Part shown: in pieces, positions 25,426 to 34,285 of the stretch
Layout of the letters: the number at the start of each line of letters is the position of its first letter
How positions within the stretch are numbered: position 1 is the first letter of the stretch
NCBI GenBank assembly: GCA_937936645.1
Contig: CALHCQ010000132.1
Coordinates: forward strand, 1-37,222
Reading direction: 5' to 3'
Source of the DNA: an uncultured Algibacter sp.
Lineage (GTDB): Bacteria > Bacteroidota > Bacteroidia > Flavobacteriales > Flavobacteriaceae
DNA: 37,222 nt
Notes under the pieces: model-generated
What the model was told of the DNA's origin: nothing
What the model saw: the letters and a program-made list of their open reading frames with translations, nothing else
Database searches by the model: none
Position numbers and translations under genes: made by a program

Positions 25426-26211
25426 TTAATTTGATTTAAAGTATCCTTTCATTATTCCGCGATGCGAATTCTTAATAAATTGAAGAATATCGTCTCGCTC
25501 TGTTGTAGCTTCCATTTCGGCTTCTATAATGCCAGCAGCTTGTGTTGTATTGTAATTCTTTTGATAAAGAATTCTATATATATTTTGAATTTCTCTAATT
25601 TTTTCGGTTTCGTAACCTCTACGTCTTAGACCTACAGAGTTAATACCTACATAAGATAAAGGCTCTCGTGCTGCTTTTACAAATGGCGGCACGTCTTTTC
25701 TGACTAAAGACCCTCCTGTTACAAAAGCATGATTTCCTATAGATACAAATTGATGCACAGCAGTCATACCTGCTAATACTACAAAATCGCCAACTGTAAC
25801 ATGCCCTGCAAGTGTGCTGTTGTTAGAAAAAATACAATTTCGTCCAACAATAGAATCGTGCGCCACATGACAATAAGCCATTATTAAACAATTGTCGCCT
25901 ATTACGGTTTTCATCCTATCGGATGTTCCTCTGTTTATGGTAACACATTCTCTAATGGTTACATTATCGCCTATCTCTACCGTAGTATCTTCGTCATTAT
26001 ATTTTAAATCCTGTGGTACTGCTGATATTACAGACCCTGGAAATATATTACAATTTTTACCAATTCGCGCCCCTTCCATGATAGTTACGTTACTACCTAT
26101 CCATGTTCCTTCTCCTATTTTAACATTATTATGTATAGTTGTAAAAGGCTCTATAACGACATTCTTTGCTATTTTTGCATCTGGATGCACATATGCTAAA
26201 GGTTGATTCAT
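25426..26211 (-). CDS. lpxA: UDP-N-acetylglucosamine acyltransferase
   Basis: LpxA adds the first 3-hydroxyacyl chain to UDP-GlcNAc, the committed start of lipid A synthesis. The 261-residue protein has the repeated hexapeptide beta-helix (about residues 10-180), the conserved AYCHVAHDSIVGRNCIFSN with the catalytic His, and the C-terminal helical part with INSVGLRRRGYETEKIREI, whose Gly-Leu-(R)-R region closes the active site. Length matches LpxA (about 260). It follows lpxC-fabZ by 57 bp and precedes efp by 3 bp. Confidence 0.96.
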   Translation of the reverse strand: MNQPLAYVHPDAKIAKNVVIEPFTTIHNNVKIGEGTWIGSNVTIMEGARIGKNCNIFPGSVISAVPQDLKYNDEDTTVEIGDNVTIRECVTINRGTSDRMKTVIGDNCLIMAYCHVAHDSIVGRNCIFSNNSTLAGHVTVGDFVVLAGMTAVHQFVSIGNHAFVTGGSLVRKDVPPFVKAAREPLSYVGINSVGLRRRGYETEKIREIQNIYRILYQKNYNTTQAAGIIEAEMEATTERDDILQFIKNSHRGIMKGYFKSN

Positions 26212-26268
26212 TTTGTTATATTGTTTTTGATAATATGTTTAAATTGAAATATTTTATTACAACCTTTA

Positions 26269-27675
26269 TTATTTTACTTTAGATATTTGTGCCATAAGCT
26301 CTGCCTCTGCACAAAGTTTACCGTTGGCATAGGCATAACCTTGCATGTGGCAAATACCACGTCTTATTGGTGTAATTAAAGAACACTTAAATATAAGCGT
26401 ATCGCCAGGGCTTACTTTTCTTTTAAATTTAACGTTATCCATTTTCATGAAAAATGTTAAATAATTTTCTGGATCTGGCACCGTATTTAATACTAAAACA
26501 CCACCTGTTTGCGCCATTGCTTCTACAATTAAAACCCCTGGCATAACTGGAGCTCCAGGAAAATGTCCTGCAAAAAACGACTCGTTCATGGTTACGTTTT
26601 TCATGGCTATAACATGGTTACTCGACAACTCGAAAACCTTGTCTATTAACAAAAATGGCTGTCTGTGAGGTAGCATAGCCATAATTTGATTGACGTCCAT
26701 TAATGGTTCCTGGTTTAAATCTATATTAGGAACATTATTACGACGCTCGTTCTTTATTAATTTAGACATTTTTTTTGCAAACTGTGTGTTTACAAAATGT
26801 CCTGGTTTATTAGCTATAATTTTACCACGAATTCGGGTACGTATTAAAGCCAAATCACCTAATACATCTAGTAATTTATGCCTTGCCGCTTCGTTGGGGT
26901 GGTGTAGCGTTAAATTATCTAATATCCCGTTTGGTTTTACAGCAATATCTTTTTTATTAAAAGCCACACGTAACTTATCCATAGTTTCCTGCGATAACTC
27001 TTTATCAACATAAACTATAGCATTATTTAAATCGCCACCTTTAATTAAACCATGCTCTAATAACATTTCTATTTCGTGCAAGAAACTAAATGTTCTAGAG
27101 TCTGATATATCCTTTTTAAAATCTGCAATATTATTTAAAGTTGCATTTTGTGTTCCTAATACTTTCGTACCAAAATCTACCATTGTAGTAATTTGGTAAG
27201 CGTTAGAAGGCATGACTAAAATTTCGCTTCCTGTTTCCTCATCGGCGTAAGATATAATATCTGTAACAACAAATTCTTCTCTAAAAGCCTCCAACTCTAC
27301 CGTACCTGCTTCTTCTATAGCTTTAACAAAAAACTTAGACGAACCATCCATGATTGGGGGTTCTGCCTCGTTTAACTCTATTAAAACATTATCTATATCT
27401 AAACCTACTAAAGCTGCTAAAACGTGCTCTGAAGTTTGTATGGTTACACCATTTTTTTCTAAACAAGTACCACGTTGGGTATTTGTTACAAAATTAGCAT
27501 CGGCATTAATTAAAGGTGTTCCTTCTAAATCTATACGTTTAAAAACATATCCTGTGTTTGCCTCTGCGGGTTTAAAAGTAAGGGTAACATTTTTACCTGT
27601 GTGTAAACCAACTCCAGACAAAGACACGGCTTTGCTAATTGTGGTTTGTTTAATTTCTGTATTAATTATAGCCAT
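26269..27675 (-). CDS. lpxC-fabZ: Bifunctional LpxC deacetylase / FabZ 3-hydroxyacyl-ACP dehydratase
   Basis: The N-terminal half (about residues 1-310) is the zinc enzyme LpxC: VSLSGVGLHTGKNVTL, the SEHVLAALVGLDIDNV block with His84, PPIMDGSS, RTFSFLHEIEMLLEHGLIKGG and LHHPNEAARHKLLDVLGDLALI with the remaining zinc and catalytic residues. The C-terminal half (about 325-468) is FabZ: MAMLPHRQPFLLIDKV and NESFFAGHFPGAPVMPGVL followed by VEAMAQTGG, holding the catalytic His and Glu. The fusion places deacetylation of acyl-UDP-GlcNAc and dehydration of 3-hydroxyacyl-ACP on one chain; both use the hydroxyacyl pool. Fused LpxC-FabZ is characteristic of Bacteroidota. It follows lpxD by 3 bp. Confidence 0.97.
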   Translation of the reverse strand: MAIINTEIKQTTISKAVSLSGVGLHTGKNVTLTFKPAEANTGYVFKRIDLEGTPLINADANFVTNTQRGTCLEKNGVTIQTSEHVLAALVGLDIDNVLIELNEAEPPIMDGSSKFFVKAIEEAGTVELEAFREEFVVTDIISYADEETGSEILVMPSNAYQITTMVDFGTKVLGTQNATLNNIADFKKDISDSRTFSFLHEIEMLLEHGLIKGGDLNNAIVYVDKELSQETMDKLRVAFNKKDIAVKPNGILDNLTLHHPNEAARHKLLDVLGDLALIRTRIRGKIIANKPGHFVNTQFAKKMSKLIKNERRNNVPNIDLNQEPLMDVNQIMAMLPHRQPFLLIDKVFELSSNHVIAMKNVTMNESFFAGHFPGAPVMPGVLIVEAMAQTGGVLVLNTVPDPENYLTFFMKMDNVKFKRKVSPGDTLIFKCSLITPIRRGICHMQGYAYANGKLCAEAELMAQISKVK

Positions 27676-27678
27676 TTA

Positions 27679-28689
27679 TTATTTCTCTAAATGATTTATT
27701 TTTTTTACGATATGTGGTAAGTTCTTAAAATGAACATAAGACTTATTGTAGTTTGTTAATGCCAATGCTGGCGAACCTTGTAGTACTTCGTTATCTTTTA
27801 CGTTTCTACCTATACCAGACTGCGCTTGTATTTTTACATTATTACCAATAGTAATATGACCAACAATGCCAACTTGCCCACCAATTTGGCAATTTTTACC
27901 AATTTTGGTAGATCCTGCAACCCCTGTTTGAGCAGCAATAACAGTATTTTCGCCAATCTCTACATTATGTGCTATTTGTATGTGGTTATCTAACTTTACA
28001 CCTTTTCGTATTATAGTAGACCCCATGGTGGCACGATCTATAGTTGTTCCTGCTCCAATGTCTACATAATCTTCTAAAATAACGTTACCAATTTGTGGTA
28101 TTTTATTATAACTGCCATCTTCGTTTGGCGCAAAACCAAAACCATCTGAACCAATAATACATCCCGAATTTATAACACAATTTTTTCCTATTAAAGATTC
28201 CGAATAAATTTTAGCTCCTGCAAAAATTATGGTATTATCACCTATAACGACATTATCGCCTACATAAGCGCCCGGAAAAATCTTTACATGACTTCCTATT
28301 TTAACATTTTCTCCAATGTATGCAAAAGCACCTAGGTATAATTTCTCGCCATGAGAACTAGAATCGGCTATAAAAGATGGTGTTTCTATGCCCTCTTTAT
28401 TAAGCTTAATAGCGTTGTAATATTCTAATATTTTAGAAAATGCCATATAAGCATCATCTACCTTTATTAAGGTGGTTGTTATGGGCTTCTCTGGTAAGAA
28501 AGTCTTATTAACAATAGTTATAGAAGCCTGTGTATTATATATGTAAGGCGTATACTTAGGGTTAGCTAAAAAGGTTAAAGATCCTTCGGCGCCTTCTTCA
28601 ATTTTAGAAAGTGTAGATACTTCAATATCAGGATTCCCTGTAACATCACCGTCTAGTATGTCTGCTATTTGTTGTGCTGTGAATTTCAC
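27679..28689 (-). CDS. lpxD: UDP-3-O-acylglucosamine N-acyltransferase
   Basis: LpxD adds the second hydroxyacyl chain to deacetylated UDP-acylglucosamine. The 336 residues comprise an N-terminal uridine-binding domain (about 1-100, with TAQQIADILDGDVTGNPD and SLTFLANPKYTPYI), a hexapeptide beta-helix (about 110-305) and a short C-terminal helix. The catalytic histidine motif IQIAHNVEIGENTVIAAQTGVAGS and GCIIGSDGFGFAP are canonical for LpxD. Length matches the family (about 340). It is followed after 3 bp by lpxC-fabZ. A -7 motif TATTTTTG lies at 28722-28729. Confidence 0.95.
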   Translation of the reverse strand: MKFTAQQIADILDGDVTGNPDIEVSTLSKIEEGAEGSLTFLANPKYTPYIYNTQASITIVNKTFLPEKPITTTLIKVDDAYMAFSKILEYYNAIKLNKEGIETPSFIADSSSHGEKLYLGAFAYIGENVKIGSHVKIFPGAYVGDNVVIGDNTIIFAGAKIYSESLIGKNCVINSGCIIGSDGFGFAPNEDGSYNKIPQIGNVILEDYVDIGAGTTIDRATMGSTIIRKGVKLDNHIQIAHNVEIGENTVIAAQTGVAGSTKIGKNCQIGGQVGIVGHITIGNNVKIQAQSGIGRNVKDNEVLQGSPALALTNYNKSYVHFKNLPHIVKKINHLEK

Positions 28690-28721
28690 ACTATCTAATA
28701 TTAATTTGTTTTGAATTTGAG

Positions 28722-28729
28722 CAAAAATA
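28722..28729 (-). promoter_or_regulatory. Putative -7 element of the lpxD cluster
   Basis: The minus strand reads TATTTTTG, a TAnnTTTG match 32 bp before the lpxD ATG. No clear -33 TTG. Confidence 0.35.
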
Positions 28730-28840
28730 TGAAAAATGAACTAAAGTATTCTATGAACTAATCATCTTATTTATTTATTGAACAGATTATGATATTTTAT
28801 ACATGACTTAAAATGTAGTATTTTTTTTATTTACAGCAAG

Positions 28841-30058
28841 TTACACGGTTTTAGGATAACACATATAATATTTTGTTACTGGCTTAGATAGGGCTTTTAA
28901 ATTTAATTGATCGGATGCTTTAACAATATCTTCTATTTTACCTGTTTTGTGTAAAATATTTATATTTTGTGTTTGTAAATCGTAAGCTTGGTTAGATATA
29001 AAACCTTTAAAAACAAAATAACTAGCCTCGTGTTTAGATATCTTGTGCTGCTCCATAAATTGAGCTACATGCGCCTCTAAATGCTGTTTTTTTATTTTTT
29101 TATTCTTCAGCTTAATTTTTAATAAAGTACGATTTATTATCATTTTACATAAATGACTTAACACAAAATCGCTGTGATCTATCCATGCTTTCATGGCAGA
29201 AACAACATCAAAATCGTCTAACTGTGCGAATAAGTTTAGGGTTTCTGTATTAAAATTGGTTGTAGAGATTTTATGTTCTAAAAAATACGACAATGGTTTA
29301 CTAGCCTCAAGTTTAACACCTTTATTTGTTAGCTCTTTAGCACGTTTTAAAACACGAATTAGTAACTGCTCTGCCACCAAACTTGTTTTATGCAGATATA
29401 CTTGCCAGTACATTAAACGTCTGGCTATAATAAATTTCTCTACACTATAAACACCTTTTTCTTCAATAACCAAATTGTCGTTAACCACATTAAACATGGT
29501 AATTAAACGCTCGCTATTTACATTCCCCTCGGCAACACCTGTATAAAAACTATCGCGCTTTAAATAATCGGCACGATCTACGTCTAGTTGTCCAGAAATT
29601 AGCTGTAACATAAATTGCCTGTGGTATTCGCCTTTAAAAATTTTTATAGCTAAAGTTAAACTTCCGTTAAATTCCTTATTTAAGGCCTCCATAAATAAAA
29701 GCGAAATTTGCTCATGTGAGACACCATTTACAATACTATGCTCCATAGCATGCGAAAAAGGACCATGCCCAATATCATGTAAAAGAATTGCAATATACAA
29801 AGCCTCCTCTTCTGCTTTAGATATGTTAACTTCCTTAAAACGAAGTACATTAACAACCTGTTGCATTAAATGCACACAGCCAATGGCATGATGAAAACGT
29901 GTATGATGCGCTCCTGGATACACGAGGTACGACATACCCATTTGAGTAATTCTACGAAGTCGCTGAAAATATTTATGTTGTATTAAATCGAAAACCAGCG
30001 AACTTGGTATGGTAATAAATCCGTAAATTGGGTCGTTTAATATTTTAAGTTTATTCAA
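28841..30058 (-). CDS. HD-domain phosphohydrolase (dNTPase/SAMHD1-like)
   Basis: The 405-residue protein starts NDPIYGFITIPSSLVFDLI and has FQRLRRITQMGMSYLVYPGA, then HHTRFHHAIGCVHL, then ILLHDIGHGPFSHAMEH, the H...HD...D metal-binding arrangement of HD hydrolases, and LDVDRADYLKRDSFYTG. Order and spacing match the family around SAMHD1 and dGTPase-like proteins seen across bacteria; substrates of the bacterial members are mostly unproven. It is predicted cytoplasmic. It is transcribed divergently from porX with only 78 bp between, and a good promoter (TTG-N21-TATATTTG) lies in that gap. Confidence 0.87.
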   Translation of the reverse strand: MNKLKILNDPIYGFITIPSSLVFDLIQHKYFQRLRRITQMGMSYLVYPGAHHTRFHHAIGCVHLMQQVVNVLRFKEVNISKAEEEALYIAILLHDIGHGPFSHAMEHSIVNGVSHEQISLLFMEALNKEFNGSLTLAIKIFKGEYHRQFMLQLISGQLDVDRADYLKRDSFYTGVAEGNVNSERLITMFNVVNDNLVIEEKGVYSVEKFIIARRLMYWQVYLHKTSLVAEQLLIRVLKRAKELTNKGVKLEASKPLSYFLEHKISTTNFNTETLNLFAQLDDFDVVSAMKAWIDHSDFVLSHLCKMIINRTLLKIKLKNKKIKKQHLEAHVAQFMEQHKISKHEASYFVFKGFISNQAYDLQTQNINILHKTGKIEDIVKASDQLNLKALSKPVTKYYMCYPKTV

Positions 30059-30087
30059 ACTTTTAATGCTATAAAATTTATATATTT

Positions 30088-30119
30088 CAAATATAATGTT
30101 TATTGCTCCTTTTTTACAA
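30088..30119 (-). promoter_or_regulatory. Bacteroidota-type promoter of the HD-domain gene
   Basis: On the minus strand TTG (30117-30119), a 21-bp spacer and TATATTTG (30088-30095) match TTG-N17-23-TAnnTTTG, with the -7 element 29 bp before the ATG at 30058. Confidence 0.5.
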
Positions 30120-30136
30120 CAATTAAATCTATTTAA

Positions 30137-31690
30137 ATGAATACAATAAAAATACTTTGGGTTGATGATGAAATTGACTTATTAAAACCTCATATTTTAT
30201 TTCTAGAAAAAAAGAATTACAACGTAACAACCTGTAACAGCGGCACCGAAGCTATTGATATTTTAGATGATACTAATTTTGATATTGTTTTTTTAGATGA
30301 AAACATGCCTGGACTTAGCGGCCTAGAAACACTACACGAAATAAAGGAAAAAAAAGACAGCCTACCGGTGGTTATGATAACCAAAAGTGAGGAAGAATAT
30401 ATTATGGAAGAGGCCATTGGTAATAAAATTGCCGATTACCTTATAAAGCCTGTTAACCCTAACCAAATACTTTTAAGTTTAAAGAAAAACTTAGACCATT
30501 CGCGTTTAATTTCAGAAAAAACAACATCCAATTATCAGCAAGAATTTAGGAAAATTGCTATGGATTTAGCCATGGTAAACAACTACGACGATTGGGTTAA
30601 CTTATACCAAAAGCTCATTTACTGGGAAATACAACTAGAAGACATTGAAGATGTTGGCATGTTCGAAATTCTAGAATCGCAAAAAAACGAGGCAAACACA
30701 CTATTTAGCAAGTTTATAGAAAAAAATTACACCAACTGGTTTAAACCACATACCGAAGCTCCAGTAATGTCTCACACATTATTTAAAGAAAAAATTGCTC
30801 CAGAACTTAGTAAAGAGCAACCTACCCTACTTATTGTGGTAGACAATCTAAGATACGACCAATGGAAAGTTTTCGAACCTATTATTAATAATTATTACAA
30901 AAAAGAAAAAGAAGATGCCTTTTACAGCATACTACCTACTGCAACACAGTATGCTAGAAACGCTATCTTTTCTGGTTTAATGCCATCAGATATGGAAAAG
31001 CTTTTTCCTGAATATTGGAAAAACGATACAGACGAGGGCGGTAAAAACCTTTTTGAAGCCGAATTTTTAGAAGCGCAGTTAAAGCGTTTAAATTTAGGTC
31101 ATTTAAAACATGAATATCATAAAATTACAAATTTAAAATCTGGAAAAAAGTTAGCCGATAATTTTAAAACCCTAAAAGAAAACGACTTAACCGTAATTGT
31201 TTATAATTTTGTAGACATGCTTTCGCACTCTAAAACAGAAATGGAGGTTGTTAAAGAACTCGCTTCTAACGACAAAGCTTACAGGTCGCTAACACTTAGT
31301 TGGTTTAAAAACTCGCCTTTACTAGAAATGATTCAGCAAGCACAACTGCTTGGTTTTAAACTTATTTTAACCACAGATCACGGTACTATAAATGTAAAAA
31401 ACCCATCGAAAGTTATAGGAGATAGAGACACAAGCTTAAACCTACGTTACAAAACAGGAAGAAGCTTAACTTACGACAATAAAGATGTTTTAGAAATTAA
31501 AACACCCAAAGAAGCACACTTACCAAGCATAAACATGACCAGCAAATTTATATTTGCTAAAACCGATTTATTTTTTGCTTATCCAAACAACTACAATCAC
31601 TATGTTAGTTATTTTAAAAACACCTACCAACATGGCGGCGTATCGTTAGAAGAAATGGTTATTCCGTTTGTAGTTTTTAATCCTAAATAA
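30137..31690 (+). CDS. porX: PorX-type response regulator with PglZ domain
   Basis: PorX is the response regulator of the PorXY system, which controls type IX secretion genes in Bacteroidota. The 517 residues start with a CheY-like receiver (residues 1-120): acidic pair D10/D11, phospho-acceptor D54 in FLDENMPGLSGLETL, T82 and K104 in LIKPVNP. A helical linker (about 125-200) leads to a PglZ alkaline-phosphatase-superfamily domain (about 205-517) with LLIVVDNLRYDQW, SILPTATQYARNAIFSGLMP, YNFVDMLSHSK and ILTTDHGTI, which hold the metal-binding Asp, Thr and His residues. There is no DNA-binding domain, as in known PorX. The partner kinase porY is not in the window. It is followed by tsaE after about 70 bp. 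Confidence 0.93.
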   Translation: MNTIKILWVDDEIDLLKPHILFLEKKNYNVTTCNSGTEAIDILDDTNFDIVFLDENMPGLSGLETLHEIKEKKDSLPVVMITKSEEEYIMEEAIGNKIADYLIKPVNPNQILLSLKKNLDHSRLISEKTTSNYQQEFRKIAMDLAMVNNYDDWVNLYQKLIYWEIQLEDIEDVGMFEILESQKNEANTLFSKFIEKNYTNWFKPHTEAPVMSHTLFKEKIAPELSKEQPTLLIVVDNLRYDQWKVFEPIINNYYKKEKEDAFYSILPTATQYARNAIFSGLMPSDMEKLFPEYWKNDTDEGGKNLFEAEFLEAQLKRLNLGHLKHEYHKITNLKSGKKLADNFKTLKENDLTVIVYNFVDMLSHSKTEMEVVKELASNDKAYRSLTLSWFKNSPLLEMIQQAQLLGFKLILTTDHGTINVKNPSKVIGDRDTSLNLRYKTGRSLTYDNKDVLEIKTPKEAHLPSINMTSKFIFAKTDLFFAYPNNYNHYVSYFKNTYQHGGVSLEEMVIPFVVFNPK

Positions 31691-31759
31691 AGGCAAGACA
31701 ATAAAAGCTGTTAATTTTTAAAATTAATTATTATCATTGTATCATTAATTATGTTATAA

Positions 31760-32182
31760 ATGAAAACAAATTACTCTTTAAAAGAATTAGACACTATTGC
31801 TAGTCATATTATAGAAAAGGCGACATCCAAAACTTTAATTTTTAACGGAGAAATGGGCGTTGGAAAAACAACACTTATAAAAGCACTTGTTAAACAATTA
31901 GGATGCAAAGATGTTGTAAACAGCCCAACTTTTTCTATTGTAAACGAATACGAAATTAATAATAGTAACACCCTTATTTATCATTTCGATTTATATAGAT
32001 TAAATGATATCGAAGAGGCATATAATTTTGGCATCGAAGACTACTTATATTCTAACCATTGGGTAATTATAGAATGGCCAGATGTTATTAATGATTTAAT
32101 ACCTGTACCTCATGATATTATTGATTTATTTATCGAAGATAATAGCACTAGGTCGATAAAAATAACAAGCGTAAACGCATAA
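31760..32182 (+). CDS. tsaE: tRNA threonylcarbamoyladenosine biosynthesis ATPase
   Basis: TsaE is the ATPase that works with TsaB and TsaD to form t6A at position 37 of ANN-decoding tRNAs. The 140-residue protein has the P-loop FNGEMGVGKTTLIKALVKQLG (about residues 28-48), VNSPTFSIVNEYE, and the block IYHFDLYRLNDIEEAYNFGIEDY followed by WVIIEWPDVI, all typical of TsaE. Length is normal. It lies 69 bp after porX on the same strand. Confidence 0.95.
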   Translation: MKTNYSLKELDTIASHIIEKATSKTLIFNGEMGVGKTTLIKALVKQLGCKDVVNSPTFSIVNEYEINNSNTLIYHFDLYRLNDIEEAYNFGIEDYLYSNHWVIIEWPDVINDLIPVPHDIIDLFIEDNSTRSIKITSVNA

Positions 32183-32194
32183 AAAAACATGTTT

Positions 32195-32211
32195 TTACGG
32201 TTAAACCGTAA
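32195..32211. repeat. Short perfect inverted repeat after tsaE
   Basis: TTACGGTT (32195-32202) and AACCGTAA (32204-32211) are complementary around a single A. No T-run follows, so it is not a standard terminator. It lies 12 bp after the tsaE stop. Confidence 0.35.
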
Positions 32212-32235
32212 TACCAAACACTAAAAAACCTCATT

Positions 32236-32256
32236 GTTAACATTAAGTTAACATTA
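32236..32256. repeat. Tandem direct repeat upstream of the 45-codon gene
   Basis: GTTAACATTA occurs twice, at 32236-32245 and 32247-32256, one helical turn apart. Each copy includes the palindrome GTTAAC. It lies about 70 bp before the small gene at 32327 and could be a pair of regulator sites. Confidence 0.3.
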
Positions 32257-32326
32257 GACTATTATATCAACAAAGTTATTAGTTAGTTTTAGGCGACACA
32301 ACAACTCAAACTAATACATTTAAGAT

Positions 32327-32464
32327 ATGAAGATTCAAAAGCATTTCCTTGCGATCCTATTATTTAGCTTTGTCATAACAGCTAATATCTCTTTAGATAT
32401 TAACAACCAAGAACATACTATAGTAGAATACATAAAAAAAGGAAAACGTAAAATCTTTGCATAA
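32327..32464 (+). CDS. Small exported or membrane peptide (45 residues)
   Basis: The frame starts ATG at 32327 and encodes a Lys-containing start, a hydrophobic segment (HFLAILLFSFVITANISL, about residues 6-23) and a charged tail rich in Lys ending KKGKRKIFA. It looks like a signal-peptide- or signal-anchor-bearing micropeptide. Its stop codon overlaps the TTG start of the next gene by 8 bp, which suggests translational coupling. I recognise no family. It may instead be an upstream frame whose translation only serves to set the level of the downstream membrane protein. There is an upstream direct repeat at 32236-32256. Confidence 0.5.
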   Translation: MKIQKHFLAILLFSFVITANISLDINNQEHTIVEYIKKGKRKIFA

Positions 32465-32963
32465 ATACAAGAAACATAGTAAAGGTATATTTTTAGGGAG
32501 TATTGTAGCTACTTTTATAGCTACAACTCCCTATTTATTCTCTTTACACGAAAGCGTACCCAAACAAAAAATATGGAATACATTTTTATTCACATACGAT
32601 AGCGCCTCATGGGAAGACGCTAACTATGCCATGTGGGTAATAACAGGTAAATTAATACCGCTTTTATTGTTACTAGTGTGGTTTTTTACTTGCAGGCATT
32701 GGTGGCACCATACCATTATGGTACCTATTGCCATGTATATTTATCAAATATATATTGTTTTAGATGGCGACAGTGCTCACACCGATGAATTTCAGCTCAT
32801 GTACCTTATCCCTATTATGGCATTTGCAATTCCTGCCATATATTTAATAAGAGCTCGAATTTTTAATAAAATAAATAACGTCGATAAATCTATTCAAGAC
32901 TTAGAGGACGAATTTAAAGTATCCCCAAAAAACATTCTAGATCAATTAAAAAAATATTTTTAA
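32457..32963 (+). CDS. Small multi-pass membrane protein of unknown function
   Basis: The 168-residue frame has no ATG before about residue 60, so it most likely begins with TTG at 32457. Four membrane helices are likely at about residues 10-28, 60-80, 88-104 and 116-134, and the C-terminus is a charged helical tail (DLEDEFKVSPKNILDQLKKYF). No known domain is recognised. It overlaps the 45-codon gene by 8 bp and precedes alanine dehydrogenase by about 104 bp. The unusual start makes the exact N-terminus uncertain. Confidence 0.65.
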   Translation: MHKYKKHSKGIFLGSIVATFIATTPYLFSLHESVPKQKIWNTFLFTYDSASWEDANYAMWVITGKLIPLLLLLVWFFTCRHWWHHTIMVPIAMYIYQIYIVLDGDSAHTDEFQLMYLIPIMAFAIPAIYLIRARIFNKINNVDKSIQDLEDEFKVSPKNILDQLKKYF

Positions 32964-33067
32964 TTGATTTAGAAATAGTTGTTCTATTTAATTCAAGTTT
33001 ATTTATAAATTACTTGCTATATACATAAACATTTGTAATTTACAAGGGGTTTAAAAACAACTAAAAA

Positions 33068-34267
33068 ATGTCAGACTTACGATCACCTTTTACAAAAGAA
33101 CAACTTTTACCACAAGAAGAAACTTTAGAAATTTCTAAACGTAAAGGCGAATTGTTTATAGGAATACCAAAAGAAACCGCTTTTCAAGAAAAACGCGTAT
33201 GCCTAACCCCAGATGCTGTTTCAGCATTAGTTAGTAATGGTCATAAAGTATTATTAGAATCTGGAGCAGGTACAGGATCTAGTTTTAGCGACAAAAACTA
33301 CAGCGAAGCGGGTGCCGAAATAACAAAAGACACTGCTAAAGTTTTTGCCTGTCCCATTGTTTTAAAAGTAGAGTCGCCAACACTAGAAGAAATAGAACTT
33401 TTAAACCCACAAGCCATACTAATATCGGCACTTCAAATAAAAACCAAATGTAAAAAATACTTCGAAGCCTTGGCAAATAAACGCATTACTGCTTTAGCCT
33501 TCGAGTTTATAAGAGATGACGATGGTAGTTATCCTGCCGTAAAATCTTTAAGTGAAATAGCTGGAACGGCATCGGTACTAATTGCTGCAGAGCTTTTAGC
33601 TAATAACAATAGCGGTAACGGATTAATGCTGGGCAATATAAGTGGTGTACCACCTGTAGAAGTTGTTATTTTAGGCGCTGGTACCGTGGGCGAGTTTGCT
33701 GCAAGAAGCGCTATTGGTCTTGGTGCAAACGTAAAAGTTTTCGATAATTCTATAAGCAAACTAAGACGTATTCAAACCAATCTAGGGCGTCCTTTATACA
33801 CCTCCACCATTCAGCCTAAAAATCTAACCAAAGCCTTAAAGCGTTGCGATGTAGCTATTGGTGCAGTTAAAGGCACAAACAGATCGCCTGTAGTAATAAC
33901 AGACAGCATGGTAGAGAGCATGAAAAATAAATCTATTATAATAGATGTTAGTATAGACACTGGTGGCTGTTTTGAAACTAGCGAAGTAACCACACATAAA
34001 ACGCCAACATTTGTAAAACATGGCGTAGTACATTATTGTGTACCAAATATACCAGCGCGATACTCTAGAACCGCATCGGTATCTATAAGTAATATTTTTT
34101 CGCCTTATTTATTAAAAATAGCCGATGATGGAGGTATAGAAAATTCTTTGCGTTTTGACAAGGGTTTAAAAAATGGTTTGTACTTTTACCACGGCATTTT
34201 AACAAGCAAATCTGTAGGCGATTGGTTCAATCTAAATTATAGCGATATAAACCTACTTATATTTTAA
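33068..34267 (+). CDS. ald: Alanine dehydrogenase
   Basis: Alanine dehydrogenase interconverts L-alanine with pyruvate and ammonia using NAD. The 399-residue protein has the N-terminal AlaDh/PNT domain (IGIPKETAFQEKRVCLTPDAV, about residues 34-54) and a central Rossmann domain whose GxGxxG loop is VVILGAGTVGEFAARSA followed by an Asp (VKVFDNS). Near the C-terminus, DVSIDTGGCFETSE and VPNIPARYSRTASVSISN fit the family's catalytic and substrate regions. It has about 25-30 residues before the usual start, and is somewhat longer than the E. coli-type family (about 370); such an extension is common in Bacteroidota. Its neighbour DUF4258 gene starts 18 bp later. Confidence 0.93.
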   Translation: MSDLRSPFTKEQLLPQEETLEISKRKGELFIGIPKETAFQEKRVCLTPDAVSALVSNGHKVLLESGAGTGSSFSDKNYSEAGAEITKDTAKVFACPIVLKVESPTLEEIELLNPQAILISALQIKTKCKKYFEALANKRITALAFEFIRDDDGSYPAVKSLSEIAGTASVLIAAELLANNNSGNGLMLGNISGVPPVEVVILGAGTVGEFAARSAIGLGANVKVFDNSISKLRRIQTNLGRPLYTSTIQPKNLTKALKRCDVAIGAVKGTNRSPVVITDSMVESMKNKSIIIDVSIDTGGCFETSEVTTHKTPTFVKHGVVHYCVPNIPARYSRTASVSISNIFSPYLLKIADDGGIENSLRFDKGLKNGLYFYHGILTSKSVGDWFNLNYSDINLLIF

Positions 34268-34285
34268 GCCTACAAAAAATATATA

